From Candidatus Atribacteria bacterium (lineage in GTDB: Bacteria > Atribacterota > JS1 > SB-45 > 34-128), in NCBI GenBank assembly GCA_003451675.1, contig DMCY01000118.1, positions 1-41,214 on the forward strand: 41,214 nt of DNA, in the 5' to 3' direction. Below are positions 1 through 7,645 of this stretch, piece by piece; the stretch's first letter is position 1; the number at the start of each line of letters is the position of its first letter. The position numbers and the translations under genes were made by a program. Below the pieces are notes generated by a model, which saw only the letters and a list, made by a program, of their open reading frames with translations, made no database searches and was not told where the DNA came from.

Positions 1-1
1 G

Positions 2-112
2 GGGTACTGTGTATCGTGTATGGGCCTGAATGAAAAGGAAATTCTCGCCTACGTTGGGCATCAAGAAAAAGAAGACAAAGGGCAACTGCAATTAACATTT
101 CCAGAGGTTTAA
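2..112 (+). CDS. 3' end of an unidentified gene (cut by window edge)
   Basis: An open frame enters from the left edge and ends with TAA at 110-112, giving 36 visible residues. Two cysteines spaced CVSC are followed by a polar helix-like stretch and a tail ending QLTFPEV. It is followed at once by a strong terminator-like hairpin, which supports a real gene end. The Cys pair could belong to a zinc-binding site and the tail has the look of a transposase C-terminus, but I do not recognise the family. Confidence 0.45.
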   Translation, partial: GYCVSCMGLNEKEILAYVGHQEKEDKGQLQLTFPEV

Positions 113-116
113 GATA

Positions 117-145
117 CCCCCAGCGCCTGCTGGGGGAGTTTCATT
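117..145 (+). terminator. Rho-independent-type terminator
   Basis: A perfect 8-bp stem CCCCCAGC/GCTGGGGG with a 4-nt loop GCCT starts 4 nt after the stop codon of the partial gene and is followed by a moderately T-rich run. Position and shape fit an intrinsic terminator. Confidence 0.7.
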
Positions 146-189
146 AATTTCTAAAACGTAGGGGCATATTGCCATGCGCCCAAAAAAAG

Positions 190-218
190 TTGCCTTCCCC
201 CTTTTTTCTTATTATAAT
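190..218 (+). promoter_or_regulatory. Putative sigma-70-type promoter
   Basis: TTGCCT (190-195), a 17-nt spacer and TATAAT (213-218), 31 nt before the chosen ATG at 249. The -35 hexamer lies inside a copy of the dispersed repeat R6 (phrase AAAAAGTTGCCT, 181-207), so the repeat may supply part of the promoter. The -10 is consensus; the -35 matches only partly. Confidence 0.45.
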
Positions 219-248
219 ATAAAAAAACGCAGGGGGGGAAGTGTAAAA

Positions 249-1286
249 ATGAATGATAAACCACCGTCTATTCAAGAATGGAAAGACCTATACGAAGCCG
301 CAATACAATTTAAGAAAATAAAGCCCTGGAACTGGATGTGGGATACTGATATATTTGGAGTGCAAAACCCGCTAACCGGGGAGGTTGGTTATTGTTGTGT
401 AATGGGAGGAGCAGGTGAACATTTTGCCTTAGCAGTATATCAAGGCAGAGAAGGTTTAAATGGATATTTATCACTTCAATCGGGAGAAAATTATCCATCT
501 CTTCAAGATATACTTAGTCTTCAAAAATTACTTATGGCCTCATTCGAAGATAGAAATATTTTACAGAAAGAAGATTTTCAATTAATAACAAAATTTGGTT
601 TAAAATTTAGGGGAACTAATTCATGGCCATTATTCAGGAGTTATCGACCCGGTTGCTATCCATGGTATTTAACTGGTGAAGAGGCAAGATATCTAACCTT
701 ATGCCTATGGCAGTCAATTGAGGTTGCACTTCGTTTTAAAGATGAGCCGGGAATACTCACTCCCCCTACGAAAAATCGTTATTTAGTTCGAGTCCCCAAA
801 AAAGATAAAACAGGTTTATCCTGGAGAGATATGTGGATAGAGCCACTACCCTTGCAAAAAGGGGAAATTATTGTAGAACCTGTCGATGAGATTCGTTTGG
901 GAAAATTAAAGAGAAGAATTCCTAATCGCCAGGGTGTTTGGGAGGTTGATTTCTTTTACTATCCAAATCCGATAAAAGAAAAAGGAGAAAGACCTTATTA
1001 TCCTTATATAACTTTATGGGTAGACCAGCATTCAGGTTTTATATTAAGACACGATTTAGCAAAACCTGCAGAGTGTATGTCCGAATTTCAAGTGAATTTC
1101 TTTAAACTCGCAGAAAAGAGGAAAATACTTCCCCGGGAAATATTGGTCAAAAAAGAAGAGACTTTCAAACTACTTGAGCCTATTACTTCAGAGCTAGGAA
1201 TTAATTTAAGAAGGGTAAAAAGGTTGGAAATGTTGCAAGAAGCCAAAGTGAGCCTGTATAAATTCACTACAGGTGAGAAATTGTAG
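249..1286 (+). CDS. DUF7309/DUF6930-like hypothetical protein
   Basis: 345 residues from ATG 249. This start is preferred over the in-frame ATG at 174 because a purine-rich GGGGGGGAAG tract sits just upstream of 249, and residues encoded before it come from a repeat. The N-terminal half has a motif run WDTDIFGVQNPLTGEVGYCC followed by a glycine-rich stretch, which I recall as the signature of DUF7309; the C-terminal part, from about residue 180, resembles the companion DUF6930 region. No membrane segment or signal peptide is visible. The biochemical role is unknown. It is monocistronic: a terminator and promoter lie upstream and repeats downstream. Family recognition is from memory of the motif. 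Confidence 0.7.
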   Translation: MNDKPPSIQEWKDLYEAAIQFKKIKPWNWMWDTDIFGVQNPLTGEVGYCCVMGGAGEHFALAVYQGREGLNGYLSLQSGENYPSLQDILSLQKLLMASFEDRNILQKEDFQLITKFGLKFRGTNSWPLFRSYRPGCYPWYLTGEEARYLTLCLWQSIEVALRFKDEPGILTPPTKNRYLVRVPKKDKTGLSWRDMWIEPLPLQKGEIIVEPVDEIRLGKLKRRIPNRQGVWEVDFFYYPNPIKEKGERPYYPYITLWVDQHSGFILRHDLAKPAECMSEFQVNFFKLAEKRKILPREILVKKEETFKLLEPITSELGINLRRVKRLEMLQEAKVSLYKFTTGEKL

Positions 1287-1300
1287 CAGCCTGTTATCTG

Positions 1301-1387
1301 CACATCTCCTCCCCCTTGTAGAAAGGGGATTAAATCTCTCACATCTCCTCCCCCTTGAGGGGGGAGGATTAAGGTGGGCGTGAAACA
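1301..1387. repeat. Dispersed palindromic repeat R3 (two copies)
   Basis: Two adjacent copies of a C/G-rich word: one partial (CCCCCTTGTAGAAAGGGG) and one full (CCCCCTTGAGGGGGGAGG, then ATTAAGGTGGGCGTGAAAC). The same word recurs at 9877-9926 inside ugd and, inverted, at 36589, 37767 and 39627. The core is a near-palindrome CCCCCT-N-AGGGGG. Confidence 0.8.
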
Positions 1388-1505
1388 TCCTATCTTTGTT
1401 TTTTCTATCTTAATTGGTCAATTGGTCAATTATCCCACCTTGTATTTTATCTTGGCGATTACCTTTATGTATGATAATGTTGTATTACAAAGGAGGTGCT
1501 TTTAA

Positions 1506-1727
1506 ATGCCCAGACATACTGTATATTTATCAGATCCTGATGATAGGTTTCTACAAGAACTAAAAGTTAAACATGGTTCCATCTCTAAAGTTATTCATAT
1601 TTCTTTGAATAAATTAAGAACCGAACAATTGAAAAAATATTATCTTCAGAAATCAGAATCTTATCCTGAACTTCGTAAAGCGCAAGCAAAAGTTATAAGA
1701 AAAAAGGAAGAGGAAGAACAATTATGA
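1506..1727 (+). CDS. Antitoxin-like small protein paired with MazF
   Basis: 73 residues, highly charged with a Lys/Glu-rich C-terminus. The N-terminus MPRHTVYLSDPDDRFLQELK resembles a short beta strand plus helix, as in ribbon-helix-helix DNA-binding antitoxins. It has a strong ribosome binding site AAAGGAGGTG 9 nt before the ATG and overlaps the downstream toxin gene by ATGA, the usual toxin-antitoxin arrangement. Known antitoxins of this kind autoregulate the operon and neutralise the toxin. I infer the role mainly from position; the sequence itself is not a diagnostic MazE. Confidence 0.7.
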   Translation: MPRHTVYLSDPDDRFLQELKVKHGSISKVIHISLNKLRTEQLKKYYLQKSESYPELRKAQAKVIRKKEEEEQL

Positions 1728-2041
1728 GTTTCCCTCGCCGCGGTGAAGTCTTTTGGGGTCTCGGTAAAAAGAAAATTTGCCCTTTTCTTGTTGTCTCAAA
1801 TGATCAGGGAAACCGTTACAGCGGTGATGTTGTGGTTATCCCGGGCACTACACAAAAAACAGATATGGTTTACCCGATAGAAGTTCTGGTCACAAAAGGA
1901 TTTTCCACGCCTACAAAATTTCAAGCAGATTCTATTTTTACTATCGGCAAAGAAGAGCTCGGTGAAAAAATTACTGAACTCTCTCTGGATATTATGGCTA
2001 ATGTTAACACTGCCCTTCAAATTGAGCTTAATTTAGAATAA
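1724..2041 (+). CDS. MazF/PemK-family toxin (mRNA endoribonuclease)
   Basis: 105 residues. The start RRGEVFWGLGKKKICPFLVVSND has the layout of the MazF/PemK fold (RGEV-W, then K-RP-lVvSnd-N), continuing with DVVVIPGTTQ and a C-terminal segment with LSLDIMANVN. Members cleave mRNA at short sequence motifs and are held inactive by the upstream antitoxin. The usual K-RP is changed to K-CP here. The start codon overlaps the antitoxin stop, so the two are translationally coupled. The length matches the family norm of about 110 residues. Confidence 0.82.
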   Translation: MSFPRRGEVFWGLGKKKICPFLVVSNDQGNRYSGDVVVIPGTTQKTDMVYPIEVLVTKGFSTPTKFQADSIFTIGKEELGEKITELSLDIMANVNTALQIELNLE

Positions 2042-2614
2042 TTCGATTAGTTTATCTTCTTCTATGTCATTCCCGCTCCCTTCTATGTCATTCCCGCGCA
2101 GGCGGGAATCCATCCTTCTTTTCCCCTCCCTTTCTTTCTTTGAATTTAACTGGTCAACTGGTAAACCGGATAACCGGCTAACTCTTTTCCTCATTACTCA
2201 TTACTCATCACTCATCACTGCATTTCCATCTCGCATTTCTTTCCTCATTATTCATTACTCTATTTGCAACTTACACTTATAACCCACACCTATACGCTAA
2301 ACGCTGTACGCTCTACGCTAATATTTTACCCTGCATATTTAACTTGCAATATTAAATATTAAGGGTTATAATAAAAACGATAGAAAATAAAGATAATGAA
2401 AATAAACTTAGAAGCATTATCTTATTGCCCAATTGTTCAATTCAATAATCTTGTATCTTGAATCTTTCTTTGTATTTAGAATTTTGTTTTTTAAACTTGC
2501 ACCTTGCATCTTAATCGGTAAATTGCTCAATTAATTTCCTAATCTTTATCTCTATCTTAATCGGCAAATCGGCAAATCGGCCAATTGGTCAATTGATAAG
2601 AAAGCACAAAAAAA
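2042..2614. repeat. 573-bp intergenic stretch of short dispersed repeats
   Basis: No credible gene. It contains one full R1 palindrome at 2087-2115 (core TTCCCGCGCAGGCGGGAA), a half copy just before it, a run of tandem words such as AACTGGTAAACCGG and ACTCATTACTCATCACTC, the word CTGTACGCTCTACGCTA, and near the end GGTCAATTGGTCAATTG. The same words recur near 1400, 7590, 9150 and 37300. The open frame covering 2064-2282 is made only of these repeats and is not a gene. Confidence 0.8.
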
Positions 2615-3844
2615 ATGAAACTAAAAACTCGAATATTAGAAAAAACTATTCTTAAAGCAATTAAAACTTTTCCGGCTATCGTGGTTACTGGCCCACGCCA
2701 ATCAGGGAAGACCACTCTTTTTAAAATGCTCTTTTCTAAAACTCACACCTTGGTAAGCTTGGAAGACCCCGATATAAGAATCCGGGCAAAAGAGGATCCC
2801 GTAGGTTTTTTAAATCAATATCGCCCGCCCCTGATTATAGATGAAATTCAATATGTGCCCGAATTATTATCCTATATAAAAACCAGGATAGATAAAAATC
2901 GCAAGCCCGGTCAATGGTTATTTACCGGTTCCCAAAATTTTACTCTTATGCACAGTATTACCCAATCATTAGCCGGCAGAGCAGCAATTCTATTTCTTTT
3001 ACCTTTTTCTCTTTCAGAAAGAGTAGATAATGCCCGCAATGCTCAGGATATTTCCACCTGGATAAAAAGATTAAATATGGCCAACAAATTTGACCGAAAA
3101 ATTTCTCTTAATGAAGTCATGATGCGGGGATTTTTCCCTGAAATTGCTACTCATAAAAAAGTGGATAGAAAACTTTGGTGTAGTTCATATATTACTACTT
3201 ATTTGGAAAGAGATATCAGAAATTTATCGAACATAGGTGACCTTAGCCAATTCGAAAGATTTTTAATAGCCTGTGCCGTTAGAACAGGACAGATTCTCAA
3301 TATATCTGAGGTTGCCCGGGATATCGGCATCAGCGTGCCCACCGCAAAAAGGTGGCTTTCTCTTTTGGAAACAGCGCATCAATTGTATCTTCTTTATCCT
3401 TATTACCGAAACATTGGCAAGCGCATAGTAAAAAGTCCTAAAATATATTTTGGTGATATCGCGCTATGTACTTATTTATTAGGATTTCATGATGTTGATA
3501 CTCTGCTTAAGAGTCCTCATTTTGGAAATTTATTTGAAACGATGATTGTTAATGATTTTTTAAAGAAGTTTTTGCATTTTGGTGATAGAGCTTCTATGTA
3601 CTACTTGCGTTCAAGAGATGGCCTCGAGGTAGATTTGCTTATCGAAATAGGAGGGTTCCTGCACTTATTTGAAATAAAAAGTTCAATGACCATAACTTCC
3701 AAGTACATTACTTCTTTAAGGAGGTTGGCCAACGATTTAGGCTCAAGGGTCAAAACTGCTGCGGTTATTTCCTGTTCTGACGAGAACTTTATGGTGAAAG
3801 ATAATATTACCAACTATAGCTGGAAAAATATACTGACAATTTAA
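2615..3844 (+). CDS. AAA-family ATPase with DUF4143 C-terminal domain
   Basis: 409 residues. The N-terminal P-loop domain shows Walker A GPRQSGKTT near residue 26, Walker B LIIDEIQ near 74, and a sensor-like FTGSQNF near 104. The middle has the family segment TYLERDIRN followed by a helix-turn-helix-like segment (DIGISVPTAKRWLSLL). The C-terminal DUF4143 domain includes the nuclease-like pattern EVDLLIE...FEIKSS. These ATPases are widespread single genes in archaea and uncultured bacteria; their role is unknown, with DNA-related or mobile behaviour suspected. There is no clear Shine-Dalgarno. A remnant of a close relative follows directly. Confidence 0.88.
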   Translation: MKLKTRILEKTILKAIKTFPAIVVTGPRQSGKTTLFKMLFSKTHTLVSLEDPDIRIRAKEDPVGFLNQYRPPLIIDEIQYVPELLSYIKTRIDKNRKPGQWLFTGSQNFTLMHSITQSLAGRAAILFLLPFSLSERVDNARNAQDISTWIKRLNMANKFDRKISLNEVMMRGFFPEIATHKKVDRKLWCSSYITTYLERDIRNLSNIGDLSQFERFLIACAVRTGQILNISEVARDIGISVPTAKRWLSLLETAHQLYLLYPYYRNIGKRIVKSPKIYFGDIALCTYLLGFHDVDTLLKSPHFGNLFETMIVNDFLKKFLHFGDRASMYYLRSRDGLEVDLLIEIGGFLHLFEIKSSMTITSKYITSLRRLANDLGSRVKTAAVISCSDENFMVKDNITNYSWKNILTI

Positions 3845-3892
3845 TACAGTTTGTCAGGGGACGTCATTTAACAAGATTTTAAATTAAAGAGA

Positions 3893-4098
3893 AAAAGTAC
3901 CCTGATTTCCTCAAATATTCTTCTCCTCCGAATCTTGAAAAACAAATATTTACCGGTCTTTTTCCAAGATTAATTGAATTTGATAAGAATATTGAAATTA
4001 CCTATTCAGAACCTTCCCCAATTTGCCAATTTTATCATTACTACTGCGGAAAGGGTAGGGAATCTTTTAAACGAAACCTCTATTTCTAACCAAATGTG
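3893..4098 (+). pseudogene. Remnant of a third DUF4143-type ATPase
   Basis: Two short open segments in different frames match successive parts of the middle of the ATPase family. The first reads LEKQIFTGLFPRLIEF, equivalent to the GFFPEI region of the gene at 2615. The second reads QFANFIITTAERVGNLLNET, equivalent to QFERFLIACAVRTGQILNIS. Between them the frame shifts and the conserved TYLERD stretch is largely lost. Walker motifs and the C-terminal domain are absent. It is a decayed copy, most likely of a separate relative. Confidence 0.65.
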
Positions 4099-4122
4099 AA
4101 CTTGTGAAGCCTGACCCCAAAT
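4093..4122. repeat. Half copy of the CAGGTCTTCACATTTG palindrome
   Basis: AAATGTGAACTTGTGAAGCCTGACCCC resembles one arm (TCAAATGTGAAGACCTGACC) of the 31-bp inverted repeat at 40748-40834, with a small internal change. It sits at the end of the ATPase remnant, so this repeat may mark the break point. Confidence 0.55.
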
Positions 4123-4135
4123 ACCAACTACATCC

Positions 4136-4193
4136 TTGACAAAAGGACATAAAAAGTATATTATAGCTTTATGAAAAGGACAAAAAAAATATA
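4136..4193 (+). promoter_or_regulatory. Consensus promoter with a direct-repeat operator candidate
   Basis: TTGACA (4136-4141), 17-nt spacer and TATTAT (4159-4164). Overlapping it is a direct repeat: AAAAGGACATAAAAAGTATA at 4141-4160 and AAAAGGACAAAAAAAATATA at 4174-4193 (18 of 20 positions the same, 33 bp start to start, about three helical turns). That geometry suits a dimeric regulator binding over the -10 and start region. The operator role is inferred. Confidence 0.6.
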
Positions 4194-4254
4194 CTAAAAA
4201 TAAAAATTACTAAAAATGGTTAAAAGAAAAAACGAGAGAGAGGGGGGTAAAATA

Positions 4255-5544
4255 ATGATAAGCAAATCAATTTTAAAAGAGATCATTATAGCTAATGAAG
4301 AATTTATTTCCCAGAACATAAGACAGATTGTAAAAAGAGAAAATCTTTCTTTTCCTGAAAAATTAAAAAAAGCAGTCATACTTTATGGTGTAAGAAGGAG
4401 CGGTAAAACCTATATCTTATTCGATCTATTCAAAAAGCACAAAGATAGCTCACTATACTTAGATTTTGAAGATGAAAGACTGACCGATTTTGAAGTAAAG
4501 GACTTTGAGGGATTAAAAGATATTTTCTTAGAGCTAAAACCCGAACTTATAGATAAAGAACTAATATTTCTCTTTGATGAAATTCAAAATATCAAAGGAT
4601 GGGAAAGATATTGTAGGAGAATTGTAGAAAGAGAGAATATAAAAGTGTTTGTCACTGGTTCATCTTCAAGGGTAATGCCGTTGGAGATTCATACTTCCTT
4701 AAGAGGAAGGGCTTGGAGCACAGAAGTAACTCCTTTTTCATTCCGAGAATACTTGCATATCAAAGGCATAAATATCAAGGATAAAAAAATTATTTATGGA
4801 TCGAAAAAGGCATTAATAAAAAAATATTTTTCTGAATATATAAAATGGGGAGGATTTCCTGAGGTTTCTCTTCTAAAATCGGACTTTGAGAAAAGAAAAG
4901 TTATCAAAGAATATATTGAGGCGATGTTTTTTAAGGATCTGGTAGAAAGGTTTAATATTACCAACATTCATCTTTTAAAAGCCCTTACAGAAAAATTATT
5001 TTCTTCTTTTTCTACCAAATTTTCCTTAACCGCTTTCTATAAACAATATCACCAAAAATTTCCTTTTTCCAAAGATATTTTATTTTCTTATTACCATCAT
5101 TTTTTAGATAGTATGCTGGTCTTTGAAATAAAAAAATTTTCCGAGTCTTCTTACAAAAGACTTAGAAATCCGGCAAAAATTTATCTTGCCGATACCGGTA
5201 TCTGTAAAAAAGTAACCTCTGCTGATTGGGGGAGAATTTTAGAAAATATCGTATTTTTAGAGCTACGGAGAAAAGGGGATGAGATATATTACTTTGCAGA
5301 AAAAAGAGAATGTGATTTTATAGTTAAAAATAATGCCAATGGCCAATTATTTCCCTATCAAGTCACTTTCGAATTAAAAGAAGAGAATGAAGAAAGAGAG
5401 ATGGCCGGGTTAGTTGAGGCCTGTAAAAAATTAGGCTTAAAAAAGGGTACAATATTTACCTTTGACGAAGAAGACAATAAAGTTATTGAAGGTATAAATA
5501 TTCAAATACTGCCGGTATGGAAATGGTTGCTGAATTCTAAATGA
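4255..5544 (+). CDS. AAA-family ATPase with DUF4143-type C-terminal domain
   Basis: 429 residues from ATG 4255, chosen because GAGAGAGGGGGG lies just upstream; the in-frame ATG at 4216 has no ribosome binding site. Walker A is GVRRSGKTY, Walker B is LIFLFDEIQ, followed by FVTGSSSRV and the arginine-rich LRGRAWS. The C-terminus carries the restriction-nuclease-like pattern LENIVFLELRRKG...ECDFIV. It is clearly a different subfamily from the gene at 2615 (only general similarity). It has its own consensus promoter. These genes are typically orphan and patchily distributed; cellular function unknown. Confidence 0.88.
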   Translation: MISKSILKEIIIANEEFISQNIRQIVKRENLSFPEKLKKAVILYGVRRSGKTYILFDLFKKHKDSSLYLDFEDERLTDFEVKDFEGLKDIFLELKPELIDKELIFLFDEIQNIKGWERYCRRIVERENIKVFVTGSSSRVMPLEIHTSLRGRAWSTEVTPFSFREYLHIKGINIKDKKIIYGSKKALIKKYFSEYIKWGGFPEVSLLKSDFEKRKVIKEYIEAMFFKDLVERFNITNIHLLKALTEKLFSSFSTKFSLTAFYKQYHQKFPFSKDILFSYYHHFLDSMLVFEIKKFSESSYKRLRNPAKIYLADTGICKKVTSADWGRILENIVFLELRRKGDEIYYFAEKRECDFIVKNNANGQLFPYQVTFELKEENEEREMAGLVEACKKLGLKKGTIFTFDEEDNKVIEGINIQILPVWKWLLNSK

Positions 5545-5746
5545 TATTTCTGAAATGTAGGGGTCGGATTTATCCGACCCGCATCATATATATGATAGGC
5601 TCCCTCCTGTCTAAAAAAAGTAGCCTGTCCCCTTTTTATTCTGCGAAAGAAGTAATCAATATTTTTCTGTCATTGCAAACTTGCTAAAAGCAAACGAAGC
5701 AATCTCTATCCAAAAACTAAGAACAAATAACGAAAAACTCTAATGC
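5545..5746. repeat. Intergenic repeats R5, R6 and R2-like
   Basis: R5 at 5557-5583 is a palindrome-like word GGGTCGGATTTATCCGACCC, also at 37189-37214. R6 at 5612-5639 reads AAAAAAAGTAGCCTGTCCCC then TTTTT. An R2-like copy at 5669-5706 starts TGTCATTGCAA and ends GAAGCAATCTC. No gene is visible. Confidence 0.75.
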
Positions 5747-5799
5747 TTGACATTTCCCATCTTTTTGTAATATAATTTATTAAAGTTCACATCCTGAAC
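5747..5799 (+). promoter_or_regulatory. Consensus promoter with GTTCA-N5-TGAAC operator candidate
   Basis: TTGACA (5747-5752), 18-nt spacer, TATAAT (5771-5776), then the perfect inverted repeat GTTCA-CATCC-TGAAC (5785-5799), centred about where transcription would start. A second near-identical module lies at 9028-9077 before ugd. A site overlapping the start is the classical place for a repressor. The operator role is inference; the regulator is unknown, HicB being one candidate. Confidence 0.65.
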
Positions 5800-5900
5800 A
5801 TAATAAATTTATTTCTTTATAGATTTAAAGGAAAATAATGATTAAAAATGTTTTAGATAAAGTTTTATCTGCCTTTGCCACCTCCATAAGGAGGAGAAAA

Positions 5901-6110
5901 ATGTATAAATATGAAGTAATAGTTTGGTGGAGTGAAAAAGATCAGGCATATATAAGTGAAGTCCCTGAATTGCCAGGGTGTATGAGCGACGGAAAAACCT
6001 ATGAAGAAGCCTTAAAAAACATTCAAGTAATTATTTCTGAATGGATAGAAACTGCAAAAAAAATAGGAAGAGAAGTTCCTAAACCTAAAGGAAAACTTAT
6101 GTATGCTTAA
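5901..6110 (+). CDS. HicB-family antitoxin (orphan)
   Basis: 69 residues from ATG 5901, preceded by AAGGAGGAGAAAA; the in-frame ATG at 5838 has a weaker site and adds 21 unrelated residues. The sequence YEVIVWWSEKDQAYISEVPELPGC followed by GKTYEEALKNIQ is the typical partial RNase-H-fold HicB domain. HicB normally neutralises the HicA mRNA interferase, but no hicA is next to it. Its own consensus promoter and palindrome suggest autoregulation. The C-terminal DNA-binding extension seen in some HicBs is absent. Confidence 0.82.
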   Translation: MYKYEVIVWWSEKDQAYISEVPELPGCMSDGKTYEEALKNIQVIISEWIETAKKIGREVPKPKGKLMYA

Positions 6111-6322
6111 TTTAAAGTTTGCAACTTGCATCTTGCAACTCGCAACTGGACAACCGAAGTAAAATATTTCTCTTTTGAATTTACTAAAAACTATAAACCA
6201 AAAACTAAAAACTGGTCGACCGAAGGGAGATCCTAATGTCCGACTACAAAAAACTAAAAGTATGGGAAGATGCACATAAATTTACTATTGATATCTACAA
6301 TATTACCAAAAAGTTCCCTGAT

Positions 6323-6657
6323 GATAAAATATAATGTTTTATACATATGTTCTTATAAGTGAAAAAGATAATAAATTTTATGTTGGCTACACAGATAATT
6401 TAAAAAGAAGAATTGTGCAACATAATAATGGTGATGTTGAATCAACTAAGTACAGAAGACCATTAAAATTAATTTATTATGAAGTTTGTTTAAATCAAAA
6501 AGACGCATTACATAGAGAAAAATATTTAAAAGCAACTTTTGGTAAAAGATATATTCGAAATAGATTAAAAAATTATTTTATTGACAAATAAAATGCATTA
6601 TAGAAGATTGTGCCTGCCCTGTTAAATAAAAACGTTGTAGTAGATAAAATATAACGT
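6323..6657. repeat. Direct repeats flanking the GIY-YIG gene
   Basis: GATAAAATATAATGT at 6323-6337 and GATAAAATATAACGT at 6643-6657, 14 of 15 the same, bracket the GIY-YIG gene. It looks like a target-site duplication or a copy of the host junction left by insertion. The sequence is AT-rich, so chance similarity is possible. Confidence 0.5.
6334..6591 (+). CDS. GIY-YIG nuclease-domain protein
   Basis: 85 residues, nearly all GIY-YIG domain: FYTYVLISEKDNKFYVGYT gives the two strands (YVL and YVG in place of GIY and YIG), then NLKRRIVQHNNG with the catalytic-type Arg, and a C-terminal EKYLKATFGKRYIRNRL. This is the small UPF0213-like type, abundant in uncultured bacteria. Its ATG overlaps the stop codon that cuts the four-helix-bundle gene (TAATG), so it may be read by the host message. 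A 15-bp near-perfect direct repeat flanks it. It is probably an endonuclease; whether it moves itself is unknown. Confidence 0.85.
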   Translation: MFYTYVLISEKDNKFYVGYTDNLKRRIVQHNNGDVESTKYRRPLKLIYYEVCLNQKDALHREKYLKATFGKRYIRNRLKNYFIDK

Positions 6658-6713
6658 ATAGATTAATACGAGATTTACTTTTTAACTTACAAATAGTTAT
6701 TTAACAGGGGGCA
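6615..6713. repeat. Inverted repeat TGCC(CC)CTGTTAAATAA
   Basis: TGCCCTGTTAAATAA at 6615-6629 is the inverse of TTATTTAACAGGGGGCA at 6697-6713, apart from two extra G. A compact relative with arms CCCTGC/GCAGGG and TAAAT/ATTTA sits at 33956-33985. It may be a palindromic element opened by later sequence. Confidence 0.5.
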
Positions 6714-6946
6714 ATTGGACAATGGTAATCTAATTAGATTCTTAGGTATAGCCAAAGGCTCTGCCTTTGAAGTTGAATACCAATTACTACTTGCTAAAGA
6801 CTTAAACTATATAACCAACGAAGAATATAAATTTTTAACTGCAAAAATTCAATCAATCATCTGTATGCTAACTGGCTTAATTAAATCTCTTAAGTCTAAA
6901 AACTATAAACTAAAAACTAAAAACTATAAACCGTGAGGTTTTTATT

Positions 6947-7576
6947 ATGCAAAAAAACGAACTAAACACTCTATTAGAGTTAAGAGAAAATCCATCAACC
7001 AGCCAGCGTTCTTTAGCCCGCAAGCTCAACATCTCTCTTGGCCTGACCAACGCTATCCTGCAAAACCTAATTCATCGGGGCTGGGTTAAAGCCAAAAAAA
7101 TGACTGGCCGTAAAATTCTCTATCTCATCACCCCTCAGGGTATGGCCAGGGCTACCAACTTAATCTATGACCGTTTTCGAGAGACCCAAAATTACTATCA
7201 ATACACCAAAGAACTACTAACTTCCTATCTCACTGACCTTTACAACCAGGGCAAAAGGAGGGCAGTAATCTATGGAACCAACCAACTGGCAGAAATAACC
7301 TATCTTTCCCTCCTGGATAGTCCCTTAAAACTGCACTCTATCATAACCGATGACCCTTCGTCATCAAAAAAGAAATTCCTGAGCCATCAAGTATTTACCA
7401 TTTCCGACTTTGCCCAAAAATATTCTAAACATCTTTCTCAAACTTCTCAAAAAGATGGAGTAATTTTATCTACAATCAGCACAGAAAAAATGCATCAAGA
7501 AATAAAAAAATATAAAAACATCCTAAAAAATGTTAAAATAATCAACATAGAATCTATCCTTAAAACCAATCAATAA
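6947..7576 (+). CDS. Winged-helix (MarR/EPS-associated-like) transcription regulator
   Basis: 209 residues. Residues 1-75 form a winged helix: LRENPSTSQRSLARKLNIS is the DNA-binding region and GRKILYLITPQG the wing. A helical linker follows (about 76-105). The rest begins RRAVIYGTNQLAEITYLSLL and looks like a small Rossmann/nucleotide-binding domain of the kind found at the start of CapD-like polysaccharide proteins. The gene sits upstream of the ugd relic and the polysaccharide locus, so control of that locus, perhaps sensing a nucleotide sugar, is a reasonable inference. GTGAGG upstream may be the ribosome binding site. Confidence 0.75.
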   Translation: MQKNELNTLLELRENPSTSQRSLARKLNISLGLTNAILQNLIHRGWVKAKKMTGRKILYLITPQGMARATNLIYDRFRETQNYYQYTKELLTSYLTDLYNQGKRRAVIYGTNQLAEITYLSLLDSPLKLHSIITDDPSSSKKKFLSHQVFTISDFAQKYSKHLSQTSQKDGVILSTISTEKMHQEIKKYKNILKNVKIINIESILKTNQ

Positions 7577-7645
7577 ATTAAATATGTCTGGTTAACTGGT
7601 AAACCGGCTAACTGGCAAACTAAGTTTGTGAACGGAGTGAACAAA

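Larger units (their letters stand above)
6236..6936 (+). pseudogene. Four-helix-bundle (23S rRNA IVP-type) gene interrupted by a GIY-YIG gene
   Basis: The 5' part (6236-6334, after AGGGAGA) encodes YKKLKVWEDAHKFTIDIYNI and ends in KFPDDKI, the first helix of the four-helix-bundle/IVP family. The 3' part (about 6700-6936) encodes GNLIRFLGIAKGSAFEVEYQ, the third helix, and the last helix. Aligned to the intact gene at 22583, only about 24 residues (the RLVDQLIRASYSIPSN-type segment) are missing or degraded, and the GIY-YIG gene lies exactly at that point. The end of the frame runs into a repeat word (KNYKLKTKNYKP). The family is usually inserted in 23S rRNA genes; its function is unclear. Confidence 0.75.

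Noticed and set aside
2150..2190. Tandem GGTAAACCGG-type words as a CRISPR array
   Set aside because: Units are about 10 bp, imperfect and without unique spacers; no cas genes.
2064..2282. Open frame starting SFPLPSMSFPRRRES
   Set aside because: Made wholly of dispersed repeats R1 and tandem words; no ribosome binding site.
5838..5900. Longer start for HicB at 5838
   Set aside because: The 21 extra residues are unrelated to HicB and AAGGAGGAG directly precedes 5901.
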